A stretch of 31,667 bases of DNA. Source: CAVQCT01 sp964520865. GTDB taxonomy: Bacteria; Zixibacteria; MSB-5A5; GN15; FEB-12. How positions within the stretch are numbered: position 1 is the stretch's first letter; every line of letters starts with the position of its first letter. The notes beneath the pieces were generated by a model. That model was given only the letters and a program-made list of their open reading frames with translations, searched no databases and was not told where the DNA came from. The stretch covers positions 1 through 31,667 of the forward strand of contig CAZFOY010000043.1 of the NCBI GenBank assembly GCA_964520865.1, in the 5' to 3' direction. Position numbers and translations under genes: made by a program. This document shows, piece after piece, positions 1 through 6,852 of this stretch.

Positions 1-86
1 ACAACATGCACGATGCGGAGTTTTGTCTTTCTTCCCGGTATTTCCACTTCGATTGCCCGGACTGCGGGCCGCCTCTTATTCGCCAT
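1..86 (-). CDS. partial gene of unknown function, 5' end only
   Basis: Only the first 28 complete codons are present; the gene runs off the left edge. The start is an ATG at 86-84 preceded by a very strong Shine-Dalgarno (AAGGAGG, minus strand, about 93-99). The visible N-terminus is basic (begins MANKRRPAVRAIEVEIPG) and reaches RIVHVV at the edge, which could be the first beta strand of an enzyme domain, but this is too little to name a family. It lies about 100 bp downstream of crcB on the same strand, so it may share its fluoride-controlled transcript. Confidence 0.6.
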   Translation of the reverse strand, partial: MANKRRPAVRAIEVEIPGRKTKLRIVHV

Positions 87-187
87 TTGATCCTCCTTAA
101 GTCCGATACCCAAGATGCCGCATTTTCGGGCAGAGTTCAACGGACTTCTGGGACAGCCCGATCGGGGATCACGGCAAGGTCGTTACA

Positions 188-565
188 TCAAATAGTTCGT
201 CCGAGAGCTGCGCCGACGGTCAGCGCGATCAAACCTAATCCGATCTGGGCAAACAGATTGAGAATTGCGGACAGCCACTCTGCGGAGCGTGCCAGCTGCC
301 CGGTTTCAAGGATAAATGCCGAGAAAGTGGTAAACGCACCCATAAAGCCGATTAGCAGCATTGCCCGGATATCCCCCGATACCGGCCATCGATTCTCGAA
401 CAACGCCCAGAGAAGACCGGCCAGAAAACAGCCGAAGATATTGACTGTCATAGTGCCCCAGGGGAACGAGGGACCGGTTATTCGTTGAACGAGTCCGGCA
501 ATGCCGTAGCGTGCGAGCGTTCCGACCGCCCCCGCGAGTGCCAGCAGAAAGAGCTTTTGAATCAC
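188..565 (-). CDS. crcB: fluoride channel FluC/CrcB
   Basis: A 125-residue protein with four hydrophobic segments, the usual length for FluC. In the inner membrane it exports fluoride passively as an antiparallel dimer. Family marks are visible: an N-terminal GAVGTLARYG segment, the TVNIFGCFLAG segment matching the conserved N-x-x-G region of helix 2, and GFMGAFTTFSAF, the family's G-F-x-G-x-x-T-T-F-S-T-F signature in the pore helix. The start is GTG at 565 behind a GAGGAG Shine-Dalgarno (about 577-582, minus strand). The mRNA begins with a fluoride riboswitch and its own promoter, so it is expected to be induced by fluoride. Confidence 0.95.
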   Translation of the reverse strand: MIQKLFLLALAGAVGTLARYGIAGLVQRITGPSFPWGTMTVNIFGCFLAGLLWALFENRWPVSGDIRAMLLIGFMGAFTTFSAFILETGQLARSAEWLSAILNLFAQIGLGLIALTVGAALGRTI

Positions 566-613
566 GAATGGAGTTCTCCTCTCCGAAAATGGTATCCCGA
601 CCCTGGCGCGGTT

Positions 614-639
614 ACAAAAATGCCCGCTTCACAGCGGGT
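614..639 (-). terminator. intrinsic terminator in crcB leader
   Basis: On the minus strand the leader has CCCGC-loop-GCGGG followed by CATTTTTGT, a small hairpin with a U5 run between the riboswitch aptamer and the crcB start. It is the likely expression platform for transcriptional control. The stem does not overlap the aptamer directly, so the coupling mechanism is inferred. Confidence 0.55.
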
Positions 640-658
640 CGTGAGCGACATTGCCGTA

Positions 659-745
659 ACTCCACCGCTGCCGAAGCATGTGCGGTAGGAGTCATCAGCC
701 AGGTCGGGGCGATTTCTTCACGGGGGACTCCATCCCCTGTCAGTG
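659..745 (-). promoter_or_regulatory. fluoride (crcB motif) riboswitch
   Basis: Read on the minus strand, the leader contains GGGG-AUGGAGU-CCCC, then GCC-loop-GGC, then UGAUGACUCCUACCGC. This is the order and sequence of the crcB/fluoride aptamer: first hairpin with AUGGAGU loop, second hairpin, then the UGAUGACUCCUACC strand whose ACUCC pairs back to GGAGU. The aptamer spans about 682-745. Immediately after it, GCGGUGGAGU (668-659) can pair with ACUCCUACCGC (692-682) in a nearly perfect 10-bp hairpin that would destroy the aptamer, the same arrangement as in known fluoride switches. Here that hairpin lacks a U-run; a separate terminator hairpin lies 20 nt further on. Confidence 0.93.
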
Positions 746-754
746 TCCTTGGTG

Positions 755-783
755 AATTTACGTTTGATTGCCTCGCAAGTCAA
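755..783 (-). promoter_or_regulatory. sigma-70-like promoter of crcB leader
   Basis: On the minus strand TTGACT (783-778) and TAAATT (760-755) are separated by exactly 17 bp. The predicted start near 747 lies a few nucleotides before the fluoride aptamer. Confidence 0.7.
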
Positions 784-833
784 CACGAAATCCGACTAAA
801 GCAGTCCGTGATCCTGTACTTCTGCGTGCAAAG

Positions 834-914
834 AAAAACCTCCGGTAACTCTCGAGACCGGAGGTCTTAAATGATAGGTTGGGAACGCTTTTGGGAGCTT
901 GTCGCTCCAAATTC
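834..914 (-). ncRNA. candidate small RNA with intrinsic terminator
   Basis: A minus-strand TATAAT (926-921) is followed about 7 nt later by an ~80-nt transcript unit with no convincing reading frame. It contains a first hairpin UUGGAGC-GACAA-GCUCCCAA (one bulged C), a single-stranded linker with UUCCCAACCUAUC, and a terminator hairpin ACCUCCGGU/ACCGGAGGU ending in UUUUUCUUU. The -35 is weak (GAAACA at 17 bp). The unit lies between divergent asnS and crcB and ends before the crcB promoter. A strong minus-strand terminator with no minus-strand gene upstream is the main reason to call it. Alternatively the hairpin only insulates crcB from antisense reads. Confidence 0.5.
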
Positions 915-997
915 TATTTAATTATACTCAGGTCCGGCAGTAATGTTTCAGCGGAGAGCCAAATGATGCCGAGATTTTTGACCCGGAGCTTAATCTC

Positions 998-1027
998 TTG
1001 CGCTACAACCGGTCAATCGTTTAATTT
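998..1027 (+). promoter_or_regulatory. possible asnS promoter
   Basis: TTGCGC (998-1003) and TAATTT (1022-1027) with an 18-bp spacer lie 45 bp upstream of asnS. The match is moderate. Confidence 0.35.
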
Positions 1028-1072
1028 GGTAAACTTTCGAAGAGCTAAGGACGTTTTCTCCCGGAGAGACCT

Positions 1073-2470
1073 ATGGATTATAAAATCAGGACCAGAATTG
1101 CCCAAATACTTGTCGCCGACAACGTGCCGATCGACACCCATATCACCGTGCTCGGATTTGTCAGAACGATCCGCACCAGCAAAGAAGTTGCCTTTGTCGA
1201 GATCAACGATGGTTCCTGCATGGGCAATCTCCAGGCAGTCTTCAGCCAGCCCGAGCGGTTCGAAGTCCTTAATCGAATTCTCACCGGAGCATCGGTACGG
1301 ATCACCGGAAAGCTGATCGCATCTCAGGGGAAAGGGCAGAAGTACGAGCTGGCGGCTGAGTCTATCGATCTTATCGGCGAAGCCGACTCGACTTACCCGT
1401 TGCAAAAGAAACGACACACCTTCGAGTTTCTTCGAGAGATCGCGCATCTGCGCCCGCGCACGAACACATTCGGCGCGGTGAATCGGATGCGATCACGGCT
1501 GTCATTTGCCATTCACAAATACTATCAGGATCGCGGCTTCTTCTACATTCACACGCCGATTATTTCCACTTCGGATTGCGAAGGCGCGGGTGATCTATTC
1601 CGCGTTTCGACGTTCGATTTGACCAAGGTACCGATGAAGGAAGGCAAAATCGACTGGGAGTCAGACTTCTTCGACGCCGAAGCATACCTGACCGTGTCGG
1701 GGCAACTCGAAGGTGAGCTGATGGCGATGGCGCTGGGCGACATCTACACGTTCGGTCCGACCTTTCGGGCTGAGAACTCCAACACCAGCCGACATGCTTC
1801 GGAATTCTGGATGATCGAGCCGGAGATGGCCTGGGCGGAACTGGAAGACAGCATGGATCTCGCGGAGGACTTCCTCAAGCATCTCTTCACTTTCGCGCTC
1901 GAAGAGTGCACGGACGATATGGATTTCTTCTCGAAGTGGGTGGATAAGACTGTTCGGGACACGCTCGAAGGCGTGGTTCAATCGAAATTCGAGCGCCTGC
2001 CTTACACCGAAGCGATCAAGATCCTGCAGGCATCGAAGGAGAAATTCGAATTCCCGGTCGAATGGGGGCTCGATATGCAGTCCGAGCACGAGCGGTATCT
2101 TACCGAGAAAGCATTCAAGAAACCGGTGATCGTCTACGACTATCCCGAAGAGATCAAGTCGTTTTACATGCGTGTCAACGACGACGGCAAGACGGTGCGG
2201 GCGATGGATGTACTCGTACCGCGGGTCGGCGAGATTATCGGAGGATCGCAACGTGAGGAACGCTACGATGTCCTGCGGGATCGGATGCAGAAGAAGGGGA
2301 TCAAGAATATCGACAACTACTTCTGGTATCTCGATATCCGTCGATACGGCACCGTTCCGCACGCCGGGTTTGGACTCGGTTTCGAACGCGCCGTCATGTA
2401 CATCACCGGAATGACGAACATCCGCGACGTCCTTCCGTTTCCACGGGTGCCGGGCTGGGCTAAATTCTAA
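1073..2470 (+). CDS. asnS: asparaginyl-tRNA synthetase
   Basis: This 465-residue class II synthetase attaches asparagine to tRNA-Asn in the cytosol using ATP. An N-terminal OB-fold anticodon-binding domain (about residues 15-105) is followed by the class IIb catalytic core. Motif 2 reads FGPTFRAENSNTSRHASEFW, where the NSNTSRH stretch separates AsnRS from AspRS, and the C-terminal motif 3 is GFGLGFERAVMYITG, followed by NIRDVLPFPR. The length is normal for bacterial AsnRS. Start ATG at 1073 follows CCCGGAGAGACCT, a usable Shine-Dalgarno. It appears monocistronic: downstream is a long gene-free stretch. Its presence suggests direct charging of tRNA-Asn rather than sole reliance on the transamidation route. 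Confidence 0.97.
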   Translation: MDYKIRTRIAQILVADNVPIDTHITVLGFVRTIRTSKEVAFVEINDGSCMGNLQAVFSQPERFEVLNRILTGASVRITGKLIASQGKGQKYELAAESIDLIGEADSTYPLQKKRHTFEFLREIAHLRPRTNTFGAVNRMRSRLSFAIHKYYQDRGFFYIHTPIISTSDCEGAGDLFRVSTFDLTKVPMKEGKIDWESDFFDAEAYLTVSGQLEGELMAMALGDIYTFGPTFRAENSNTSRHASEFWMIEPEMAWAELEDSMDLAEDFLKHLFTFALEECTDDMDFFSKWVDKTVRDTLEGVVQSKFERLPYTEAIKILQASKEKFEFPVEWGLDMQSEHERYLTEKAFKKPVIVYDYPEEIKSFYMRVNDDGKTVRAMDVLVPRVGEIIGGSQREERYDVLRDRMQKKGIKNIDNYFWYLDIRRYGTVPHAGFGLGFERAVMYITGMTNIRDVLPFPRVPGWAKF

Positions 2471-2564
2471 ACAGACAACTCCTCCCGAAAACAAGTCCAC
2501 GATTTCAGGCGCGCCGGATCCAACGCGGTGCGCCGGCAGTCGTCGGTCCGATTAGATCCTTCGA

Positions 2565-2646
2565 TAAAAAAGAGAGCCCCGCACCGGGGGAGGGGATCAG
2601 TACGGGGGCTCCAAGAGCGTGCGCGACCCGAAGGCCGGCACGTCTT
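2565..2646 (-). ncRNA. two-hairpin array element 1 (candidate sRNA)
   Basis: First of four related elements between asnS and the sigma factor, read on the minus strand. The 5' hairpin (about 2644-2617) pairs ACGUGC with GCACGC-type sequence. The 3' hairpin (2610-2575) has an AGCCCC/GGGGCU stem, a C-rich loop containing CCCCUCCCCC, and a following CUCUUUUUUA tract, making a convincing terminator. A promoter fits directly upstream: TTGACA (2677-2672) and TATGCA (2656-2651), 15-bp spacer, placing the start at the first hairpin. It lacks the GCGAGCACA loop found in elements 2-4, so it is the most divergent copy. Confidence 0.5.
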
Positions 2647-2650
2647 AATT

Positions 2651-2677
2651 TGCATAGGGTATGATCTTATTTGTCAA
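2651..2677 (-). promoter_or_regulatory. possible promoter of array element 1
   Basis: A perfect TTGACA is 15 bp from TATGCA on the minus strand, positioned so that transcription would begin at the base of the 5' hairpin of element 1. The short spacer is the weak point. A second candidate lies further upstream on the same strand: TTGTCA with 17-bp spacing to TATTAT (about 2742-2714). Confidence 0.4.
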
Positions 2678-2754
2678 CCATCCCTTTTTAGTTACGGACC
2701 AAATAGGTCGTCTTATAATACGACAAAACTCGGTAAATGACAAAGAAAAACAAA

Positions 2755-2866
2755 CAGAAACCCCGTACCGGGGGAGGGGACGGCACGGGGTCAATGTAAC
2801 GTCTCTGGTGTAAATCAACTCAAATCACAGTTGTCATCCGTTGTGCTCGCTTGACTGGACGCTCTG
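2755..2866 (-). ncRNA. two-hairpin array element 2 (candidate sRNA)
   Basis: Minus-strand reading: outer stem AGCGUC (2863-2858) with GACGUU (2803-2798), an inner GUCA/UGAC stem enclosing the conserved GCGAGCACA loop (2850-2842), then a terminator-like hairpin CCCCGUGCCG...CGGUACGGGG (2790-2761) with loop UCCCCUCCCCC. The U-tract is interrupted (GGGGUUUCUGUUUGUUUUUC). The element is longer than 3 and 4 because extra bases lie within the first hairpin. Confidence 0.5.
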
Positions 2867-2960
2867 TCTTTGAGAACACTCGAACGTTGCCGCAGGTTCC
2901 CGGTGTGACCGGTAGGCTGCACCGACGCGTCGCCACAAGGCGTGCCTTCACGACCGATAA

Positions 2961-3050
2961 GAAAAGCCCCCTAACCGGGGGAGGGGACGGATTAGGGGGC
3001 GATATGGCGCCGCTGATGTAGATCATGTGCTCGCTGATCCGGGCGCCACT
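2961..3050 (-). ncRNA. two-hairpin array element 3 (candidate sRNA)
   Basis: Minus-strand reading: UGGCGCC (3048-3042) pairs with GGCGCCA (3011-3005), enclosing GAUCA-GCGAGCACA-UGAUC. The second hairpin is GCCCCCUAAUCCG/CGGUUAGGGGGC-like (3000-2966), again with a UCCCCUCCCCC loop, followed by UUUUCUUA. The stem differs in sequence from the other copies yet stays paired, which is direct covariation. Confidence 0.6.
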
Positions 3051-3146
3051 TGCATTAGCTTGTGATATTTTAACACGTGTCATCTAAATAGGTTCCTACA
3101 ATCCATTTTGGCCTCTCTTCGACGACCGTGTGCGTTTTCGGCACGA

Positions 3147-3238
3147 AAAAAAGCCCCGCGCCGGGGGAGGGGAACGGCACGGGGTTAATCAGGCGCTACT
3201 GTAGATAGATCATGTGCTCGCTGATCCGAGCGCCTGAA
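3147..3238 (-). ncRNA. two-hairpin array element 4 (candidate sRNA)
   Basis: Minus-strand reading: CAGGCGCU (3236-3229) pairs with AGCGCCUG (3197-3190), enclosing the same GAUCA-GCGAGCACA-UGAUC core. The 3' hairpin CCCCGUGCCG/CGGCGCGGGG (3184-3154) has the UUCCCCUCCCCC loop and a seven-U tail, the best terminator of the array. A possible promoter is TTCGGC, 17 bp, TAAAAA just upstream on the minus strand, which would start transcription at the first stem. Confidence 0.6.
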
Positions 3239-3417
3239 TTTTTACGCAATTATCGGCTTTCGCCGAATTTCATATATCTACGTCGCAGACAACTTAGTAA
3301 TTTTTTGAAAAAACGCAACACGAAATTCGGGAAACATCCCTCCGCCGCTCTTTGGGAAACTGTATTTCAACGACATAACCCTTTTTTTTGAATCGTTTCT
3401 ATATATATTGCCATCAC

Positions 3418-4029
3418 ATGAATGAACGAGAATTGATAGCGAGAGCGAAAGCCGGTGACTTTGAGGCGTTTACTGCTCTGGTCAATGCTAACAAAGGTAG
3501 GCTTTACGCTCTGGCGCTCAAGATGACCGGAAACCCACAGGACGCGGAGGACATCGTTCAGGATACCTTCCTGAAGGCGATCGACAACATAGACAAATTC
3601 CGCGAACAATCCGCCTTCAGTACCTGGCTGTACTCCATCGGGTTAAACGAGGCTCGGGCGCACCTGGCGCGTCAGAAATCGACCGATCTGAAGCCGATCG
3701 AAGAGTATTTGCCAACCCGGTCGGCCGAGGAGATTCATAGCGCCAACGATCACGCCCTGTTCGATTGGAGAGACCCTCATGTCGAACTCGAAGACAGAGA
3801 GCTTCGCGAGGTGATCGACCGGGTAATCGCTCAGTTGCCGTTCAAATACAAGGAAGCGTTCCTGTTGCGCTACTTTGAGGATCTGTCAATTAAGGAAATC
3901 GCCGGTATAATAAATGAATCAGTGGCGTCGACAAAATCACGAGTCCTCCGGGCAAAACTTGCCATCCGGGACGAGCTATCAAGAGTTTTCGAGGATCGCT
4001 ATGGGAAGAAAATGCCTCGACTATATTAA
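3418..4029 (+). CDS. ECF-type RNA polymerase sigma factor
   Basis: A 203-residue sigma-70 family group 4 (ECF) factor that directs RNA polymerase to a small stress regulon. Region 2 covers about residues 10-80 (AEDIVQDTFLKAIDNIDKF, then FSTWLYSIGLNEARAHL); region 4 covers about 135-190 (IAQLPFKYKEAFLLRYFEDLS, then the STKSRVLRAKLAIR helix). Regions 1.1 and 3 are absent, as expected. I chose ATG at 3418 because an upstream TTG at 3388 adds a poorly conserved leader. No Shine-Dalgarno precedes 3418, but TATATT ends 8 bp before it, so the mRNA may be leaderless. The following anti-sigma gene overlaps its 3' end by 29 bp, so the pair is translationally coupled. A lipid-export-like cassette follows and may be a target; that is inference. 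Confidence 0.93.
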   Translation: MNERELIARAKAGDFEAFTALVNANKGRLYALALKMTGNPQDAEDIVQDTFLKAIDNIDKFREQSAFSTWLYSIGLNEARAHLARQKSTDLKPIEEYLPTRSAEEIHSANDHALFDWRDPHVELEDRELREVIDRVIAQLPFKYKEAFLLRYFEDLSIKEIAGIINESVASTKSRVLRAKLAIRDELSRVFEDRYGKKMPRLY

Positions 4030-4252
4030 AGAGTTGAACGACTATCTCGACGGTGAGCTCGATCCTTCGGTCTGCGCCGAGATCGAAAAGCACATCGGTG
4101 AGTGCAACAACTGCCGTATAATGGTGGACTCGCTTCGCCAGACGGTCCGGTTGTGTCGCGAAGGCAAGGAAGAGAAACTGCCCGAAGAACTTGAATCGCG
4201 CCTGAACGGACTGCTCAAAGCCCGCTGGCAGAAGAAGTTCGGCAAAGCTTGA
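4001..4252 (+). CDS. zinc-finger anti-sigma factor
   Basis: An 83-residue soluble protein carrying the ZAS motif H-x3-C-x2-C (HIGECNNC, about residues 28-35), the zinc site by which such proteins bind and silence their ECF sigma partner. There is no transmembrane segment, so unlike RseA/RsiW-type factors it would be cytosolic and could sense redox or zinc status directly. The start ATG at 4001 has GAGG 7 bp upstream and overlaps the sigma gene; the frame remains open back to 3914, but that extension is low-complexity and lies deep inside the sigma gene. Confidence 0.85.
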   Translation: MGRKCLDYIKELNDYLDGELDPSVCAEIEKHIGECNNCRIMVDSLRQTVRLCREGKEEKLPEELESRLNGLLKARWQKKFGKA

Positions 4253-4395
4253 TCTCCACATACTAATTCTGAACATTCCGTATCTCCGGTCGCCTTTCAT
4301 CAGTACCCAAAACAACCTAACGTCACCGTCCCGGCTGTCGCGGCCATCAGCTATCTTATTGTCTCCTTTTCTGTTATCTGCCAATCCGCAATTTC

Positions 4396-4424
4396 TTGAA
4401 TCATTGTGAGCCCAATCCTATCTA
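4396..4424 (+). promoter_or_regulatory. possible promoter of export cassette
   Basis: In the 211-bp gap before the RND gene, TTGAAT (4396-4401) and TATCTA (4419-4424) have a 17-bp spacer. The -10 match is modest, and an ECF-dependent promoter elsewhere in the gap cannot be excluded. Confidence 0.3.
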
Positions 4425-4463
4425 AAAGGCAAAGAACAATAAAACTAAACGAAGGGCTTTTGC

Positions 4464-6818
4464 ATGAAGAAACAGATTACGGAATTTTCTATTAAACATC
4501 CCTGGTTGGTGATCGGTATCACTGTCGTCATCACTGCGTTTTTCGCAGCCCAGTTTCCCAAGATGAAGATCGATACCGATCCTCAGAATATGCTCGAAGC
4601 AAACGAACCGACCCGTTTGTTTCATCAGATGACCAAAGAAGATTTCAACCTGCACGACTTTATCGCTGTCGGCGTTGTTCAGGAACCGACTGCTTTCACA
4701 GCCGATGAGCTCAATCGGATCTATCGCATAACCGGTGAGATCGAAAAGATCGACGGCGTCATTGTAGACGATATGATGGCACCGTCGACGGTCGACGACA
4801 TCAAACAAGGGCCAGGCGGTTCGCTCATTATAGAGCCGCTCATGTCGGGTGAGATCCAGACCAACGACCAGGCGAAATACATCCTTTCGAGAATCAAGAA
4901 CAACCCCATCCTGAGAGGCAAGCTGGCCTCGGACGACGGCAAAGCGGTGGCGCTGTTCATCCCGATCGAATCCAAGGACCTTGCCCACAACATCTCGCAG
5001 CAGATCCGGAGTATTACCGACAGCCTGGGCGGCAACGCCACATATTATATAGCCGGACTTCCGTTGGCCGAAGACTCCTTCGGAGCCGAGATGTTCATCC
5101 AGATGGCCTACTCTGCGCCGGCCGCGCTGCTGATTATCTTTCTCTTAATGCTGATGTTCTTCCGTCAGGTAAAGATCATTTTCGCCCCGATGGTTGTGGC
5201 TATGATGTCGACTATCTGGTCGATGGGTCTGCTGATCCTGACCGGGAATACGGTGCACATCATGTCATCGATGATTCCTATCTTCCTGATACCTATATCC
5301 GTGTTGAACTCCATTCATATCATTTCGGAGTTCCACGATCATTATAAGAAGTACAAGCACAAAGACGCCACGATCCGTCATTCGATCAACGAGCTGTTCG
5401 TCCCGATGCTTTTCACTTCGCTTACTACCGTGGCCGGGTTCCTTTCGCTTGCGCTTACGCCGATTCCGCCGGTACGGGTGTTCGGCATATTCGTAGCCTT
5501 CGGTATCGTGGTGGCATGGTTCCTCTCGCTGACGATCAACCCGGCTATCGCCATGCTTATCTCCACCAAGACGCTTCAAAATTTCGGCAAGTCGGACGAC
5601 GAGCACGGTACGTTGTCGAAGATCATGCACGGATTCCGCAATTTCTCCCAGCATCATGCCAAAGGCATCATCGGCGTGTCCGCGGTGATCGTGACTGCGG
5701 CCGCCGTCGGGCTGACCTTGATCCAGGTTAACGACAACCCGGTCAAGTGGTTCAAGATGTCGCACCCGATCCGCCAGGCCGATATCGCCATGAACAAACA
5801 CCTCGCCGGAACCTATATGAATTATCTCGTCTTCTCATCGGACGAAGACGATGCGATGAAGCGGCCTGACGTTCTCGACTATATCCAGTCGATGCAGCAG
5901 GATCTTGTGAAAGATCCGTATGTGGGCGCAACCACCGGAGTCACCGACGTCGTTAAGAAGGTGCGCTACGAACTGTTCGGCGCCGATTCTTCCAAGGCGG
6001 CAATTCCCGACAACCAGACGGAAGTAGCCCAGATGCTCTTCCTGTTCGAGATGTCCGGTGGTAATCCCGACGATCTGTTCAAGTTCGTGACCAACGATTA
6101 TCGTTCGGCCAACCTCTGGGTCCAGCTCCGCGATGGAGACAACCAGAAGGTGCAGAGCGTGGTGGATCGCGCCGACAAATTCATGGCCGCGCACAAACCT
6201 CCGGACGGTGTGACCGTTCGCTGGGCCGGCCTTCCGTACATCAATATCGAATGGCAGAAGCAGATGGTAACCGGTATGAGGTCCTCGCTCATGAGTTCCT
6301 ACGTCGTGGTCTTCATCATGATGATTTTCCTCTTCCGCTCGTTCAAATGGGGAATCATTTCGATGCTTCCGCTGACAATCACGATCATGGCCATTTACGC
6401 CTTCATCGGATACATCGGCAAGCCGTACGACATGCCGGTAGCGGTGCTTTCGTCGCTCACATTAGGACTATCAATTGACTTTGCCATACATTTCATAGAA
6501 CGAATGAAGATGATACATGCCCGAACCAACAACTTCCAGGCCACCTTCCACGAGATATTCGAAGGTACCGGACGGGCGATCGGCCGCAACGTGATGGTGA
6601 TCGCGATCGGGTTCGTCCCGATGCTTTTCTCATCGCTGGTTCCTTACATCACCGTAGGTTCCTTCTTCCTCGCCATCATGATCGTATCGGGCCTCGTCAC
6701 CATGCTGCTTCTGCCGGCAATCCTCGTGGTCTTCCACAAGTCGCTGGTACCGGTGGTTGAGAAGGCCCATCACGGCCACGGTCACGCGTCGGCCGATGCG
6801 GCTATTGAGACTGAATAA
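4464..6818 (+). CDS. RND superfamily (MMPL-type) exporter permease
   Basis: A 784-residue inner-membrane protein with the two-fold RND plan: TM1 (about residues 14-32), a large periplasmic loop, a cluster of five helices (about 215-365), TM7 (about 400-420), a second periplasmic loop, and a second helix cluster (about 625-765). It resembles the MMPL/SSD exporters that move lipids or other hydrophobic molecules with proton force. Asp-rich stretches typical of proton relay occur in the second cluster (LTLGLSIDFAIHFIERM). The C-terminus ends in a His-rich tail (KAHHGHGHA). It is too short for a tripartite HAE1 pump and no membrane-fusion protein is adjacent. Downstream are a LolA-like carrier and an outer-membrane barrel, 34 and 18 bp apart, so the three likely form one trans-envelope route. 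Start ATG follows a weak GAAGGGC. Confidence 0.85.
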   Translation: MKKQITEFSIKHPWLVIGITVVITAFFAAQFPKMKIDTDPQNMLEANEPTRLFHQMTKEDFNLHDFIAVGVVQEPTAFTADELNRIYRITGEIEKIDGVIVDDMMAPSTVDDIKQGPGGSLIIEPLMSGEIQTNDQAKYILSRIKNNPILRGKLASDDGKAVALFIPIESKDLAHNISQQIRSITDSLGGNATYYIAGLPLAEDSFGAEMFIQMAYSAPAALLIIFLLMLMFFRQVKIIFAPMVVAMMSTIWSMGLLILTGNTVHIMSSMIPIFLIPISVLNSIHIISEFHDHYKKYKHKDATIRHSINELFVPMLFTSLTTVAGFLSLALTPIPPVRVFGIFVAFGIVVAWFLSLTINPAIAMLISTKTLQNFGKSDDEHGTLSKIMHGFRNFSQHHAKGIIGVSAVIVTAAAVGLTLIQVNDNPVKWFKMSHPIRQADIAMNKHLAGTYMNYLVFSSDEDDAMKRPDVLDYIQSMQQDLVKDPYVGATTGVTDVVKKVRYELFGADSSKAAIPDNQTEVAQMLFLFEMSGGNPDDLFKFVTNDYRSANLWVQLRDGDNQKVQSVVDRADKFMAAHKPPDGVTVRWAGLPYINIEWQKQMVTGMRSSLMSSYVVVFIMMIFLFRSFKWGIISMLPLTITIMAIYAFIGYIGKPYDMPVAVLSSLTLGLSIDFAIHFIERMKMIHARTNNFQATFHEIFEGTGRAIGRNVMVIAIGFVPMLFSSLVPYITVGSFFLAIMIVSGLVTMLLLPAILVVFHKSLVPVVEKAHHGHGHASADAAIETE

Positions 6819-6852
6819 TGAGAATGCAAATAGAAAAGAAAGGATCTGAGAA

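Noticed and set aside
566..1072. Possible T-box leader for asnS
   Set aside because: No T-box antiterminator sequence and no specifier hairpin were seen on the plus strand; the strong hairpin at 840-866 has its U-tract on the minus strand.
1661..2500. A 279-codon minus-strand frame opposite asnS
   Set aside because: asnS is unmistakable on the plus strand and the antisense product resembles nothing.
2505..2540. AGGCGC...GGATCC...GCGCC hairpin just after asnS, resembling the first stem of the array elements
   Set aside because: It is on the opposite strand, lacks the GCGAGCACA loop and the terminator half, and the similarity is limited to GC-rich stem bases.
2820..3083. Small minus-strand open frame within the hairpin array
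   Set aside because: It runs across structured repeat elements and a terminator; the product has no recognisable features. The non-coding reading explains the conservation better.
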